NCBI RefSeq assembly: GCF_051859345.1
Contig: NZ_JBHYFV010000018.1
Span: 10,856-74,855, forward strand
DNA: 64,000 nucleotides
Source of the DNA: Marivita sp051859345
GTDB taxonomy: Bacteria > Pseudomonadota > Alphaproteobacteria > Rhodobacterales > Rhodobacteraceae
Reading direction: 5' to 3'
The notes under the pieces were generated by a model, which saw only the letters and a list, made by a program, of their open reading frames with translations, made no database searches and was not told the origin of the DNA. This document shows, in pieces, positions 26,864 to 36,028 of this stretch (position 1 is its first letter; each line of letters begins with the position of its first letter). The translations under genes were made by a program, and so were the position numbers.

Positions 26864-28164
26864 TGGATGACCTCTTCAAAGCTCGGAGCGATCGGCACGC
26901 CGTCGGTGACGAATTCCTGCCCCACGGTGATCACGTCCACCTGATCGGGCAGGCCGGTGACATAAACACCCTCTGGCGCGTCGCGCAAAACGGTCACCGG
27001 CATGAAGCGGGCCAACGCGTTTTCGTCGATTGTGCGAACACCAAGCGTGCCCTCATCGTTCAACGTGAGCGACGATGCCGCAAGCACATGCGCCTGCACG
27101 CCTTGCGACTGGATCAGGATTTCCGCCGTCTGGCCGTCCCGGATCGAAAGGTCGGGGTTCGGAACCGTCAGTTCGACACGAAAGGTCCGCGTTGTCGGAT
27201 CGGCAGAACGCGACAGAAACGTCACGCGGGCCTGAACATCCGGCCCCTGATTGAACCGGGCGCCCGCCAGCGCGCCAACCTCGACGCGGTTCACGTCGTT
27301 TTCGGGGACGAAGCCAACCACCTTGATCGGATCAAGCTGGATCACCGTCGCACACAAGGCACCCGGTTGCAGCAGGCTTCCCAGCTCTGCCGTATCGGTT
27401 TCCAACACGCCTGGAAAAGGCGCGCTGATATCCAGACGGTCGATTTCCGTCTGCGCCCGCGCCACCGCTGCGTCGGCGCTCTCGATATTGGCCTGCAGGC
27501 TGTCCAACCCGGCTTCGGCTGCTTTGACCCCGGCCTCTGCGGTGGAAATCGCGGCCTGCGCGCTTTGAACCAATGCTTCGGTATTGGCGACACGGGTTTG
27601 GCTCGCAAACCCGTCCTGGCTAAGACGTTGGGCCGCCGTGGCATTGATCCGGGCTTCTGTCAGACGCGACTGGGCTTCGGCAAGACGCGCCTGTGCCTCT
27701 GGAATACGGGCCTCGGCCTCGGGACGGCGCGCCACGGATTCGGCCAGACGCGCCTCGGCTTCGGCAAGGTTGGACCGGCTGGTGCCCGCATCGACCGAGC
27801 ACAAGAGCTGACCTTCCTGCACAAAAGACCCCTTGCGAATGGGGGGCGATACGATCTTGCCGCTGACTTCGGCCACCACGGACACCTGTCGCGCAGCCTC
27901 GGTCTCACCGCGCAGGCGCACCTGCGTGCCGATTTCGCGGGCAACAGACCGTTTTGCCATCACCCGTATGACGCCATCTTCAGCCTCTTCGGAGGCCGCT
28001 TCAGCGTCCGGTGCAGGCTCTTGCGACGCGGTTTCGACATTCTGCGTGGTGCCACCGCCGGGGCGCAGGTCGTTCACCAAGGCAAACAGGCGGTCGCGTT
28101 CGATGACAACACCATAAAGAACAAACGCAACCAGAATCGCGGTGATAAGGGGAACAATACGCAT
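26860..28164 (-). CDS. RND efflux periplasmic adaptor (membrane fusion protein)
   Basis: 434 aa. N-terminal membrane anchor (ITAILVAFVLYGVVIE), acidic linker, lipoyl half-motif (VSVVAEVSGKIVSPPIRKGSFVQEGQLLCSVD), a long alpha-helical hairpin rich in Ala-Glu repeats (ARLAESVARRPEAEARIPEA..., residues about 130-240), the second lipoyl half (DISAPFPGVLETDTAELGSLLQPG) and beta-barrel domains. It links the permease to an outer membrane channel; no channel gene is in the window. It is first in the minus-strand pair, with a 346-bp divergent upstream region. Confidence 0.92.
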   Translation of the reverse strand: MRIVPLITAILVAFVLYGVVIERDRLFALVNDLRPGGGTTQNVETASQEPAPDAEAASEEAEDGVIRVMAKRSVAREIGTQVRLRGETEAARQVSVVAEVSGKIVSPPIRKGSFVQEGQLLCSVDAGTSRSNLAEAEARLAESVARRPEAEARIPEAQARLAEAQSRLTEARINATAAQRLSQDGFASQTRVANTEALVQSAQAAISTAEAGVKAAEAGLDSLQANIESADAAVARAQTEIDRLDISAPFPGVLETDTAELGSLLQPGALCATVIQLDPIKVVGFVPENDVNRVEVGALAGARFNQGPDVQARVTFLSRSADPTTRTFRVELTVPNPDLSIRDGQTAEILIQSQGVQAHVLAASSLTLNDEGTLGVRTIDENALARFMPVTVLRDAPEGVYVTGLPDQVDVITVGQEFVTDGVPIAPSFEEVIQ

Positions 28165-28510
28165 CAGACGAACCTTGTGCCTGCTCTTCTATGATCGGTC
28201 GGTTGCCGTCGACCCGGATATATGGTGCCGTAATTCATCTTGTCGGCAGACAAAACTGATACGGTGAACTAATCGGTTTAGATTAGTGAAGCAGCCAGTT
28301 TTTTTCAAGGTGAGCCGGGCAGTTCAATACGTCCAGTCATGTTTTTGGGACTCAGTCTGCACAGGATTATAGCGCAATCCGACCAATCGGCGCGCAACAC
28401 TCCACAGAGCAAAGCGCAAAAGCCCCGCTTGGCACCTGACCCGCGTCGCGTTATGAGGGGCGAAATTCACGCGCGTTCGGCAAGAAACGCACGTCAGAGG
28501 GAGCATCACG
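28165..28510. other. Divergent intergenic region between RND operon and yfgM-like gene
   Basis: 346 bp without a gene. It must hold promoters for both directions. The one clear element is the inverted repeat at 28268-28287. A T-rich run (GTTTTTTTC) near 28300 lies on its right flank. No confident -35/-10 pair was found. Confidence 0.6.
28268..28287. promoter_or_regulatory. Candidate operator of the RND operon
   Basis: Perfect inverted repeat ACTAATC-ggttta-GATTAGT, 7-bp arms with 6-bp spacer, 104 bp upstream of the adaptor start. Its size and AT-rich arms suit a TetR- or MarR-type dimer. No regulator gene is adjacent, so the cognate protein would be encoded elsewhere. Confidence 0.5.
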
Positions 28511-29167
28511 GTGAGCGACACAGACAGCTTTATCGACGAGGTGACTGAAGAGGTCCGTCGCGACAAGCTTTTCGGCTACATGCGACGCTATGGCTGGATT
28601 GCCGTCCTGGCGGTCCTTCTTCTGGTCGGCGGAACCGCCTACCGCGAATATTCCCGCGCAACCGAAGCCGCCAGGGCGCAGGCCTTTGGCGACGCGATCC
28701 TGGCCGCGCTGGAAAACGACGAAGCCGCTGACCGCGTTTCAGCCCTTGAGCAGATCACCGCGCCGACCGAAGAAGGTGCTGCCGTTCTCGACATGCTGAC
28801 CGCAGCAGAACAAGGCATTGATGGCAACGGCGCAGCAGCGTCAGAGCGGTTGAATGCGACCGCCACCAATGGCGAGCTGCCGGAAATCTACCGCCAGATT
28901 GCCAGCTTCAAGGCGCTGACCCGCCCCGAAACGACACTGGCCGCAGAAGAACGCCGCGTCGCGTTCGAGGCCATGGCATCCCCCGGCGGGCCGCTGCGGC
29001 TGCTGGCCGAAGAACAACTGGCGCTTCTCGATATCGAAGCGGGCAACACGGATGCCGCACTGACCCGTCTCAACGCACTTCTTGCGGACTCCGAATTGAC
29101 AGCAGGCTTGCGCCGACGCGCTTCTCAGTTGATTGTGGCGCTGGGGGGCGAGATCGGGGCGTCCTGA
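28511..29167 (+). CDS. YfgM-like ancillary translocon protein (TPR_21)
   Basis: 218 aa from GTG at 28511. Short cytoplasmic N-terminus (FIDEVTEEVRRDKLFGYMRRY), one membrane helix (WIAVLAVLLLVGGTAYREY), and a periplasmic helical-repeat domain rich in Ala/Glu/Leu. In E. coli YfgM associates with SecYEG and periplasmic chaperones, and yfgM-bamB-der are neighbours there as here, which supports the assignment. Proteins of this kind in Alphaproteobacteria are often annotated only as TPR or DUF2133-like. Confidence 0.8.
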   Translation: MSDTDSFIDEVTEEVRRDKLFGYMRRYGWIAVLAVLLLVGGTAYREYSRATEAARAQAFGDAILAALENDEAADRVSALEQITAPTEEGAAVLDMLTAAEQGIDGNGAAASERLNATATNGELPEIYRQIASFKALTRPETTLAAEERRVAFEAMASPGGPLRLLAEEQLALLDIEAGNTDAALTRLNALLADSELTAGLRRRASQLIVALGGEIGAS

Positions 29168-29216
29168 TCGAGAAGGCCAAAGGGCTTCGACACGACAAAA
29201 AGACGAGGGCAGGGCA

Positions 29217-30545
29217 GTGCAAGCAAAATTTCTGGTGGCCGGCGTACTAGCGACAAGCATGCTTGCGGCGTGTACGGAACGCGAGATCATCCTGCCGGGC
29301 GAACGCCTTGGCGTCCGTGAAATCCTTCAGGAACCCCAGGGCGGCGAGGCCGATGCGCTTGCCAATGTGACGGTCTCGGCCAACGTTCCCGCCGCGGTGA
29401 ACAACCCGGCGTGGGCACAAAGCCATGTCAGCCCGTCGGCCCGCACCACAAACGCCACGCTTTCGGCCAATCTCAGCCCGCTCTGGTCCACGTCGATCGG
29501 GCAGGGTGACAAACGCCGCGCGCGGATCATCACCGACCCGGTGGTTGCGGATGGTCGCATCTTCACCATCGACAGCGCGGGCCGCGTGTCCGCCACCTCC
29601 ACAGGCGGCGAAGCGCTTTGGTCCTACAGCCTTGTGCCGCTGCGCGATGACAGCGGACAGGCGCTTGCTGGCGGCCTTGCCTATGACAATGGGCGGCTTT
29701 ATGTGACGTCCGGCTTTGGCACACTCTCGGCTGTCGACGCTGCCTCCGGTCAGGAAATCTGGACCCAGAAACTGCAAGCCACGGCCACTGGTGCCCCAAC
29801 CGTCTATGGCGGTCTTGTCTATGTGGTCGCAGGCGACAGCACCGCCTGGGCGATCGAGGCGGATGACGGTCGGGTGCGCTGGCAATCCGACGGCCTTGGC
29901 GATATCGGCAACGTGGCCGGGGCTGCCCCGCCTGCGGTCAACGACACCCACGTCGTGTTCTCGTTCGGCAGCGGTGCGGTTCAGGGCGCGTTCCGTCAGG
30001 GCGGTCTGCGCCTCTGGAGCGCGGATATCGTCGGTGCGCGCAAAGGCTTTGCCATCGCGCTGGTCGATGACATCACCGGCTATCCGGTGATTGACGGCAA
30101 CACCGTCTATGCGGGCAACCATTCGGGCCGTGTTGTGGCACTGAACGTCAATTCCGGCGAACGTCTGTGGACCGCGCAGCACGGCGCGATGGATCCGGTC
30201 TGGCCTGCGGGCAATTCGGTCTATTTCGTTTCGGACCTCAATGAACTGATCCGCCTCGATGCGACCGATGGAACCGAGATCTGGTCCGTCGATCTTCCCG
30301 GATACGAACCCGTCCGCCGCCCGCAACGGCGCCGCGATTCGGCCTTTACCAACCAGGGACCGATCATGGCGGGAGGCCGTCTGATCGTGGCGTCCTCGGA
30401 TGGCCTGATCCGGTCCTTCGATCCCACCTCGGGCGACCTCATCGGCCAAACCGAGATTCGTGGCGGCGCGACCACCCGGCCCGTGGTGGCAAATGGCACG
30501 CTTTATGTCGTCTCGACCAACGGTGTTCTGCACGCCTATCGCTGA
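29217..30545 (+). CDS. bamB: BamB-like outer membrane assembly lipoprotein (PQQ-type beta-propeller)
   Basis: 442 aa from GTG at 29217, preceded by GAGGG. This start puts the lipobox SMLAAC at residues 14-19, so Cys19 is the lipidated residue; longer upstream readings lack a signal. The rest is an eight-bladed propeller with repeated PQQ-like motifs (GRIFTIDSAGRVSATS, GRLYVTSGFGTLSAVD, GLVYVVAGDSTAWAIE). BamB scaffolds BamA in the outer membrane. Position between yfgM-like and der matches the conserved order. Confidence 0.92.
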   Translation: MQAKFLVAGVLATSMLAACTEREIILPGERLGVREILQEPQGGEADALANVTVSANVPAAVNNPAWAQSHVSPSARTTNATLSANLSPLWSTSIGQGDKRRARIITDPVVADGRIFTIDSAGRVSATSTGGEALWSYSLVPLRDDSGQALAGGLAYDNGRLYVTSGFGTLSAVDAASGQEIWTQKLQATATGAPTVYGGLVYVVAGDSTAWAIEADDGRVRWQSDGLGDIGNVAGAAPPAVNDTHVVFSFGSGAVQGAFRQGGLRLWSADIVGARKGFAIALVDDITGYPVIDGNTVYAGNHSGRVVALNVNSGERLWTAQHGAMDPVWPAGNSVYFVSDLNELIRLDATDGTEIWSVDLPGYEPVRRPQRRRDSAFTNQGPIMAGGRLIVASSDGLIRSFDPTSGDLIGQTEIRGGATTRPVVANGTLYVVSTNGVLHAYR

Positions 30546-30624
30546 CCCCTTTCGCGGGCGCGGGAAATAGGCTAGGCGGGCGGCTTGACGAAAACCGGAG
30601 CCCCTTGCGGAGTCGAGCGCGCAC

Positions 30625-32076
30625 ATGTCTTTCACCCTTGCCATCGTCGGACGCCCCAATGTGGGCAAGTCGACATTGTTCAACCGTCTGGTTGGCAAAC
30701 GTCTTGCCTTGGTCGATGACCAGCCGGGCGTCACGCGCGATCTGCGCGAAGGTGCGGCGCGGCTTGGCGATTTGCGCTTTACCGTGATCGACACCGCCGG
30801 TCTGGAAGAGGCAACCGACGAAAGCCTGCCCGGTCGGATGCGCAAACTGACCGAACGTGCGGTCGACATGGCCGACATCTGCCTGTTCCTGATCGACGCG
30901 CGGATGGGGGTCACACCCGCCGACGAGGTGTTGGCCGAGATCCTGCGCAAGCGCGCGGCCCATGTCATCCTTGGAGCCAACAAGGCCGAGGGCAATGCCG
31001 CAGAAGCCGGCGTTCTTGAGGCTTACGCGCTGGGTCTGGGTGAACCGTTGCGCATCTCCGCCGAACATGGCGAAGGCATGCCCGACCTCTATACCATGCT
31101 GCAACCGCTGGCCGATCAATTCGAAGAGCGCGCCAAGGTCGATGCGCCAGAGACCGAAGTCGATGTGGGAGAAGACGATCCCGACGCCCCGCGCGCCATC
31201 ACCAAGGCCAAGCCCTTGCAAATCGCCGTCGTGGGCCGCCCCAATGCGGGCAAATCCACGCTGATCAACAAGATCCTCGGCGAAGACCGGCTGTTGACCG
31301 GACCGGAGGCGGGAATCACCCGCGATGCGATTTCGGTCCAGACCGAATGGGACGGCACCCATATGCGCATCTTCGACACGGCGGGCATGCGCAAAAAGGC
31401 CAAGGTGCAGGAAAAGCTGGAAAAGCTGTCCGTCTCCGATGGCCTGCGCGCGGTGAAATTCGCCGAAGTTGTGGTGGTCCTTCTGGACGCCGCGATTCCG
31501 TTTGAGTCTCAGGATCTGCGCATCGCCGATCTGGCCGAACGCGAAGGCCGCGCGGTTGTGATCGCGGTGAACAAATGGGACACTGAAGACGACAAGCAGG
31601 ACAAGCTGCGGATGCTGAAAGAGGAATTCGAACGCCTCTTACCGCAGCTGCGCGGTGCGCCCCTTGTCACTGTATCCGCCAAAACCGGACGCGGACTGGA
31701 CCGCTTGCAGGCCGCCATCGTCAAGGCACATGACGTCTGGAACCGGCGTGTCACCACGGCCCAGCTGAATCGCTGGCTGGGTGGTATGGTCGAACAACAC
31801 CCGCCCCCCGCACCGCAGGGCAAGCGGATCAAGCTGCGCTACATGACACAGGCAAAAACCCGTCCACCGGGCTTTGTGGTGATGTGCTCACATCCCGACA
31901 AACTGCCGGAAAGCTACAAGCGCTATCTTGTCAACGCGCTGCGCACGGATTTCGACATGCCGGGCACACCGATCCGCCTGACCTTGCGGGATCAGGGCGA
32001 CAAGAACCCCTACAAGGGCCGTCGCGAAAAGAACGCCGGTGCGTTGAAGAAGCATTTGGGCAAGGGGCGCGGGTAA
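30625..32076 (+). CDS. der: Ribosome biogenesis GTPase Der (EngA)
   Basis: Double-GTPase assembly factor for the 50S subunit. 483 aa. First G domain: GRPNVGKST, DTAGLE; its G4 reads ANKAEG, with Glu in place of the usual Asp. Second G domain from about residue 200: GRPNAGKST, DTAGMR, NKWD. The C-terminal KH-like domain ends at about residue 470 with a basic tail. 79 bp after bamB, same strand. Confidence 0.97.
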   Translation: MSFTLAIVGRPNVGKSTLFNRLVGKRLALVDDQPGVTRDLREGAARLGDLRFTVIDTAGLEEATDESLPGRMRKLTERAVDMADICLFLIDARMGVTPADEVLAEILRKRAAHVILGANKAEGNAAEAGVLEAYALGLGEPLRISAEHGEGMPDLYTMLQPLADQFEERAKVDAPETEVDVGEDDPDAPRAITKAKPLQIAVVGRPNAGKSTLINKILGEDRLLTGPEAGITRDAISVQTEWDGTHMRIFDTAGMRKKAKVQEKLEKLSVSDGLRAVKFAEVVVVLLDAAIPFESQDLRIADLAEREGRAVVIAVNKWDTEDDKQDKLRMLKEEFERLLPQLRGAPLVTVSAKTGRGLDRLQAAIVKAHDVWNRRVTTAQLNRWLGGMVEQHPPPAPQGKRIKLRYMTQAKTRPPGFVVMCSHPDKLPESYKRYLVNALRTDFDMPGTPIRLTLRDQGDKNPYKGRREKNAGALKKHLGKGRG

Positions 32077-32211
32077 GGCCGCGAGAGTCTGCTTGGCGAA
32101 CTTATTTGCCGTGCGCTGCGCTTGTTCGAACGGCCGCTTTGATTTGCCTGGGATAAGTCCCGGCTCGGACAAGCTATTGTGCATGGTGGCAACTACGTCG
32201 ATGTTGCATGC

Positions 32212-33504
32212 ATGGCAACCGAGATAGAGTTTTCCTTCGCAGCGCTAACCGGTCCGGCGCGACGGCACATTCGGGTGTTTCAGACACACCAATTCCTTGA
32301 CCGTTTTGCGATGGGTCTGACGGTCGCCGTTGTTGTTTTGGCGTTGACGGACCGAGGCATGGACCTCTTTCAGATTTCACTTCTCTTTGGGGTCTACTCG
32401 CTCACGACGATGGCGATGGAACTGCCGTTTGGTGGTCTGGCCGACAGCATTGGCCGCAAGCCTGTCTTTTTGACAGCGGTCGTCGCCAGCTTGATTTCGC
32501 TTGCGCTCTTTCTGTCAACAAGCGATTTCTACGTTCTGGCGCTATCATTTGCATTCATCGGTTTTGGACGGGCGCTTCGATCGGGAACGCTCGATGCATG
32601 GTTTGTTGAGACGTTCAAGACCGCTGCGCCAGATGTCGATGTCCAACCAGCACTCGCCAAAGCGCAATGGGCCAATGCCGTGGGGTTGGCCATTGGGGCC
32701 GTCCTGGGAGGTCTGCTGCCCGATGTCTTGGGCACGGTTGCGAAAGGACTCGGGTTCAGCATCTATGATGTGTCCTACGCGGCAAGCTTTGGTGTGATGC
32801 TGGGCGTTCTTGTTTTCACGATGTTGGCCATCGTCGAAAAACCGCGTCTGAAGAACGCCAATGCACTCAAACACGGGTTCGCAAACGTTCCATTGGTGAT
32901 CAAAGACGCAGGCCTTCTTGCCCTGAAGCATCCTGCATTGTCGATACTTCTGGCATCGCTGGCGTTCTTCCTGATGGCGACCAACCCGGTCGAGGTGATC
33001 TGGCCGACCCATGCAAAACCCATGTTGGACGAGGGCTATGCAAACACTGTCATTGGTGTCGTTACAGCGACCTATTTCTTCTCCATCGCTTTCGGCGCAT
33101 TGCTGTCCCCGCGCATCAGTCGGATCTTCAAGCGGCGGCACGCAATAACGCTTGCGGCGACTTTTGCCTGCTTGGCGTGTGTTCAGATCGCGTTGGCGCT
33201 ACAGGGCGGAATCATCGGCTTTGTGATGGTATTCGTGCTGTATTCCGTGATCCTTGGTGTCAGCGAAACGCCGGCCAGCAGTATTCTGCATCGCTGCGTA
33301 GAAGACCGTCAGCGGTCGACCATGCTGTCGCTGAGGTCGTTGATACAACAGTTGGGGGCGGCATTGGGTTTGGTTTTGGCCGGGGCCGTCGCCGAAATTT
33401 ACTCTACGCCTATCGCATGGATTTTCGGTGCGATGTTTCTTTTCATTGCAGGGATACTAACCTTGGTGTTGGTCAAACGATTGGCCGCAGAAGCCGATGG
33501 CTGA
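32212..33504 (+). CDS. MFS transporter, substrate unknown
   Basis: About 430 aa with twelve hydrophobic segments. The MFS loop 2-3 motif is GGLADSIGRKPVFL near residue 70, and FIGFGRALRSGTLDAWFVE follows in TM4-5. ATG at 32212 is used; an in-frame GTG at 32179 would add 11 residues, and neither has a clear ribosome site. Codon use is visibly more AT-rich than in der before it (many TTG, GTT, TTT), hinting at later acquisition. It is alone between der and the convergent PQQ dehydrogenase gene. Confidence 0.82.
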   Translation: MATEIEFSFAALTGPARRHIRVFQTHQFLDRFAMGLTVAVVVLALTDRGMDLFQISLLFGVYSLTTMAMELPFGGLADSIGRKPVFLTAVVASLISLALFLSTSDFYVLALSFAFIGFGRALRSGTLDAWFVETFKTAAPDVDVQPALAKAQWANAVGLAIGAVLGGLLPDVLGTVAKGLGFSIYDVSYAASFGVMLGVLVFTMLAIVEKPRLKNANALKHGFANVPLVIKDAGLLALKHPALSILLASLAFFLMATNPVEVIWPTHAKPMLDEGYANTVIGVVTATYFFSIAFGALLSPRISRIFKRRHAITLAATFACLACVQIALALQGGIIGFVMVFVLYSVILGVSETPASSILHRCVEDRQRSTMLSLRSLIQQLGAALGLVLAGAVAEIYSTPIAWIFGAMFLFIAGILTLVLVKRLAAEADG

Positions 33505-33575
33505 CGTTCATGCATCATGCAGCATTGGTCAAAGTGGGCTCATGCCAACCCTTCACCGCACCACCCGCCCCTGAT

Positions 33576-33607
33576 ACGAAAAACGGCGCACCCGAAGGCG
33601 CGCCGTT
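33576..33607 (-). terminator. Intrinsic terminator of the PQQ dehydrogenase gene
   Basis: Minus-strand stem AACGGCGCGCC/GGTGCGCCGTT (11 bp with one G-U) closed by a TTCG tetraloop and followed by TTTTT (counting the last two stem bases). It begins 23 bp after the dehydrogenase stop. Confidence 0.85.
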
Positions 33608-33629
33608 CTATCTCACCGTCCCTCGGGGA

Positions 33630-35399
33630 TCAGTTGGCCGAAGCCAGCTCTTTCGGCAGGCGGAAGGTCCAGAGCAATCCCCCCTGGTTCAGGTAGTTGA
33701 CCTTCTTGGCCACCTCACCCCCCCAAAGTGGAACCGCGCCACCCCAGCCCGAGATGATCGAGACATACTGCTCGCCATCCTGGTCCCAGGTGATCGGCTG
33801 TCCGACGATGCCCGAGCCGGTCTGGAACGACCAGAGCTCTTCCCCGGTTTCATCATCCAGCGCCAGGAACTTGCCCTCGGGTGTGCCGAAGAACACCAGG
33901 CCACCGGCGGTGGTCATGACACCGGACCAGAGCGGGGCGTCGTTCTTGTATTCCCACTTCCATTCTCCGGTATCCGGGTCGATTGCCTTCAAAGACCCGA
34001 TATGGTCCTCGTAATTCGGCTTGATGGTGAACCCGGACCCCAGATAGGCTGCACCCTTCTTGTAGGTGATCGGCTCGTTCCAGATGTCCATGCCCCATTC
34101 GTTGGACGGCACATAGAAGTTGCCGGTCCTCTGCGAAAAGGCCATCGGCATCCAGTTCTTGCCACCCAGGAAGCCGGGGGAGGAGAACACGACATCGCCT
34201 TTCTTGCCATCCGCCGAGGCGGTTGGATCGCCGGGTCGGTTGTCCTCGACGAAGACCGGGCGGCCATCGTCGCCGATGTCAGACGCCCACGAGATGTCCT
34301 TGACGAACGGATAGGCATCGACAAACGCGCCATCCTCGCGGTTCAGAACATAGAAGAACCCGTTCCGGTCGGCGGTGGCATAGCGCATGTTGCCCGCGCG
34401 GTCAGTATAGGAAACGACCTCGTTCACCCCGTCATAGTCCCAACCTTCGCGCGGCGTGGTCTGGTAATGCCACTTGATGTCGCCGGTCGCCGGGTCGATG
34501 CCCAGACGGCTGGCGGCGTAAAGGTTGTCACCCGTGTTGCCCTCGGTAGGCCCGCCCGCATTGCGCAGGTGGCTGTTCCACGGCGCGGGGTTGCCGGTGC
34601 CGAAGACCAGCGTGTCGGTGTCGGCATCATACGACCCGCCCAGCCAGGTGGCGCCGCCGCCCGTCTTCCACATGTCGCCCGGCCATGTCGCGTTAAGCGT
34701 GCCGGTCATGGTGCTTTCTTCGCCATTGAGCATGCCCATATGGCCTTCGATCACCGGGCGTTCCCAGACCAGATCGCCATTTTCGACATTGCGGGCCTGA
34801 ACCGATCCGACAATGCCGAATTCGCCACCCGAATTGCCGGTGATCACCAGATCACCCACGACCAGAGGCGCCGCCGTGTAGGAATATCCGGCCTTGTAAT
34901 CATTGATCTGGTCGCGCCACACCACGTCGCCGGTCTTGGCATCCAGCGCCACGATCCGCGCATCCAGCGTGCCAAAGATCACCTTGTCGCCCGCCAGAGC
35001 CGCGCCGCGGTTGATCACGTCACAGCAGGGCAGGATGCCTTCGGGCAGACGTGCGTCGTACTGCCAAAGCTCTTCGCCGGTGTTCACATCCACCGCGTAA
35101 AGCCGCGAATACGACCCGGTGATGTACATGATGCCATCATAGACCAGCGGCTGCGTCTCCTGACCGCGCTGCTTTTCGCCACCAAGGCTGAACGCCCACG
35201 CCGGAACAAGGTTCTTCACGTTTTCCTTGTTCAGCGTCTCCAGCGGTGAATAACGCTGCAAATGCCGCCCCATCCCGTTGGTGACGACCTGGTTGGTCAT
35301 CGTCTGGTCATTGGCAAGCATCTCTTCGGTCACACCCTGGGCAAACGCGCCTGACGCGGCGAGTATGCTGGCTGTGACGGCGGCAACAAATCTGTTCAT
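33630..35399 (-). CDS. Quinoprotein (PQQ) alcohol dehydrogenase, lanthanide-type (ExaF/PedH-like)
   Basis: Periplasmic oxidation of primary alcohols to aldehydes with PQQ, electrons passing to cytochrome c. 589 aa from ATG at 35399, which gives a clean signal peptide (ASGAFAQ). Adjacent cysteines C125-C126 (LPCCDVINRG) form the PQQ-stacking disulfide seen in this family; E193 and N270 (FGTGNPAPWN) are metal ligands; D321 in EGWDYDGVNE is the catalytic base, and D323 two residues on is the extra ligand that marks lanthanide enzymes (calcium enzymes have Ala or Ser there). The C-terminal sequence VSIISGWGGAVPLWGGEVAKK resembles ethanol dehydrogenases rather than MxaF/XoxF. It is alone on its transcript with its own terminator. 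Confidence 0.93.
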   Translation of the reverse strand: MNRFVAAVTASILAASGAFAQGVTEEMLANDQTMTNQVVTNGMGRHLQRYSPLETLNKENVKNLVPAWAFSLGGEKQRGQETQPLVYDGIMYITGSYSRLYAVDVNTGEELWQYDARLPEGILPCCDVINRGAALAGDKVIFGTLDARIVALDAKTGDVVWRDQINDYKAGYSYTAAPLVVGDLVITGNSGGEFGIVGSVQARNVENGDLVWERPVIEGHMGMLNGEESTMTGTLNATWPGDMWKTGGGATWLGGSYDADTDTLVFGTGNPAPWNSHLRNAGGPTEGNTGDNLYAASRLGIDPATGDIKWHYQTTPREGWDYDGVNEVVSYTDRAGNMRYATADRNGFFYVLNREDGAFVDAYPFVKDISWASDIGDDGRPVFVEDNRPGDPTASADGKKGDVVFSSPGFLGGKNWMPMAFSQRTGNFYVPSNEWGMDIWNEPITYKKGAAYLGSGFTIKPNYEDHIGSLKAIDPDTGEWKWEYKNDAPLWSGVMTTAGGLVFFGTPEGKFLALDDETGEELWSFQTGSGIVGQPITWDQDGEQYVSIISGWGGAVPLWGGEVAKKVNYLNQGGLLWTFRLPKELASAN

Positions 35400-35773
35400 C
35401 CGTATTCCTCCCGTGAACGTTCGGTTGCAAAAATCCGGTTGCACAGGGGCGCAATCGGATGATTGAAGGCAGTATAGGGATGCCGAAAATTTGTTGTACG
35501 AGACTTGGGTCGTAAGACCTTTGGGATGTTGACAGGGGGTCAACGCGTTTATCCAACGGCGCGAATCACCCTGTGCGGGCAGTGTAAAACCGGCGCAACT
35601 CTGGGGTGCACTTGGCGGGCCGACGCGCAAACGATGGGTGTGAAAAAACCGTGGAACCGGAAAAAACGAACCCACAGGCCACGCCGACACGATAAATTCA
35701 CGGACCCAGAGATGCGCCTCACGCGTTGGTCTACAAAGGCTGCTTGGCGAACAGATCGAAAAGGAACACCTGC
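35400..35773. promoter_or_regulatory. Divergent regulatory region upstream of the PQQ dehydrogenase
   Basis: 374 bp between the dehydrogenase and a small membrane-protein gene. It contains the dyad TACGA-N8-TCGTA at 35497-35514, about 98-115 bp upstream of the dehydrogenase start, including the recurring heptamer GGTCGTA. No credible ORF is seen beyond the small gene's own upstream reading. Confidence 0.55.
35497..35514. promoter_or_regulatory. Dyad containing GGTCGTA, candidate regulator site
   Basis: TACGA-gacttggg-TCGTA. The right half, extended to GGTCGTA (35508-35514), recurs exactly in three other intergenic gaps of this locus (36685-36691, 38990-38996, and reverse at 43450-43456). Confidence 0.45.
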
Positions 35774-36028
35774 ATGAACGCTCAAATGATCGCTGCCGTG
35801 ATCCTGTTACCCTTCTTATTTGTCTTCATCTACGCGGGCATCCACGAATACCTTCGCTACAAATCCGAAGGAAGCGCGAGTTACGGACTTGTCTACGACG
35901 AAGAAACCGGAACCACCCACGTCACCGGAATCGCCGAGGGCGAAGAGGCCTATGACCCCGACGAATTCGATCCCGGAAAATTCAACGATCCGGAAAACCC
36001 GACCGAGGATGAGACCGACAAAACATAA
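35774..36028 (+). CDS. Small membrane protein with acidic tail, 84 aa, unknown
   Basis: ATG at 35774 with AAGGAA upstream. One membrane helix (IAAVILLPFLFVFIYAGIHEYL, residues about 6-27) and a strongly acidic C-terminal half (EGEEAYDPDEFDPGKFNDPE). An acidic tail of this kind could bind cations, but no EF-hand or other metal motif is complete. It is divergent from the PQQ dehydrogenase and may share its control region. No family recognised. Confidence 0.6.
   Translation: MNAQMIAAVILLPFLFVFIYAGIHEYLRYKSEGSASYGLVYDEETGTTHVTGIAEGEEAYDPDEFDPGKFNDPENPTEDETDKT

Noticed and set aside
29133..29216. Longer N-terminus for BamB
   Set aside because: It overlaps the yfgM-like gene and lacks a signal; the GTG at 29217 gives a correct lipobox.
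33177..35249. A 690-codon plus-strand frame covering the MFS end and the PQQ dehydrogenase
   Set aside because: It crosses two real genes and a strong terminator and matches nothing recognisable.
33630..35399. Methanol dehydrogenase MxaF/XoxF
   Set aside because: The C-terminal region and the LPCCDVINRG and YKKGAAYLGSGF segments match ethanol-type quinoproteins; no mxa genes nearby.
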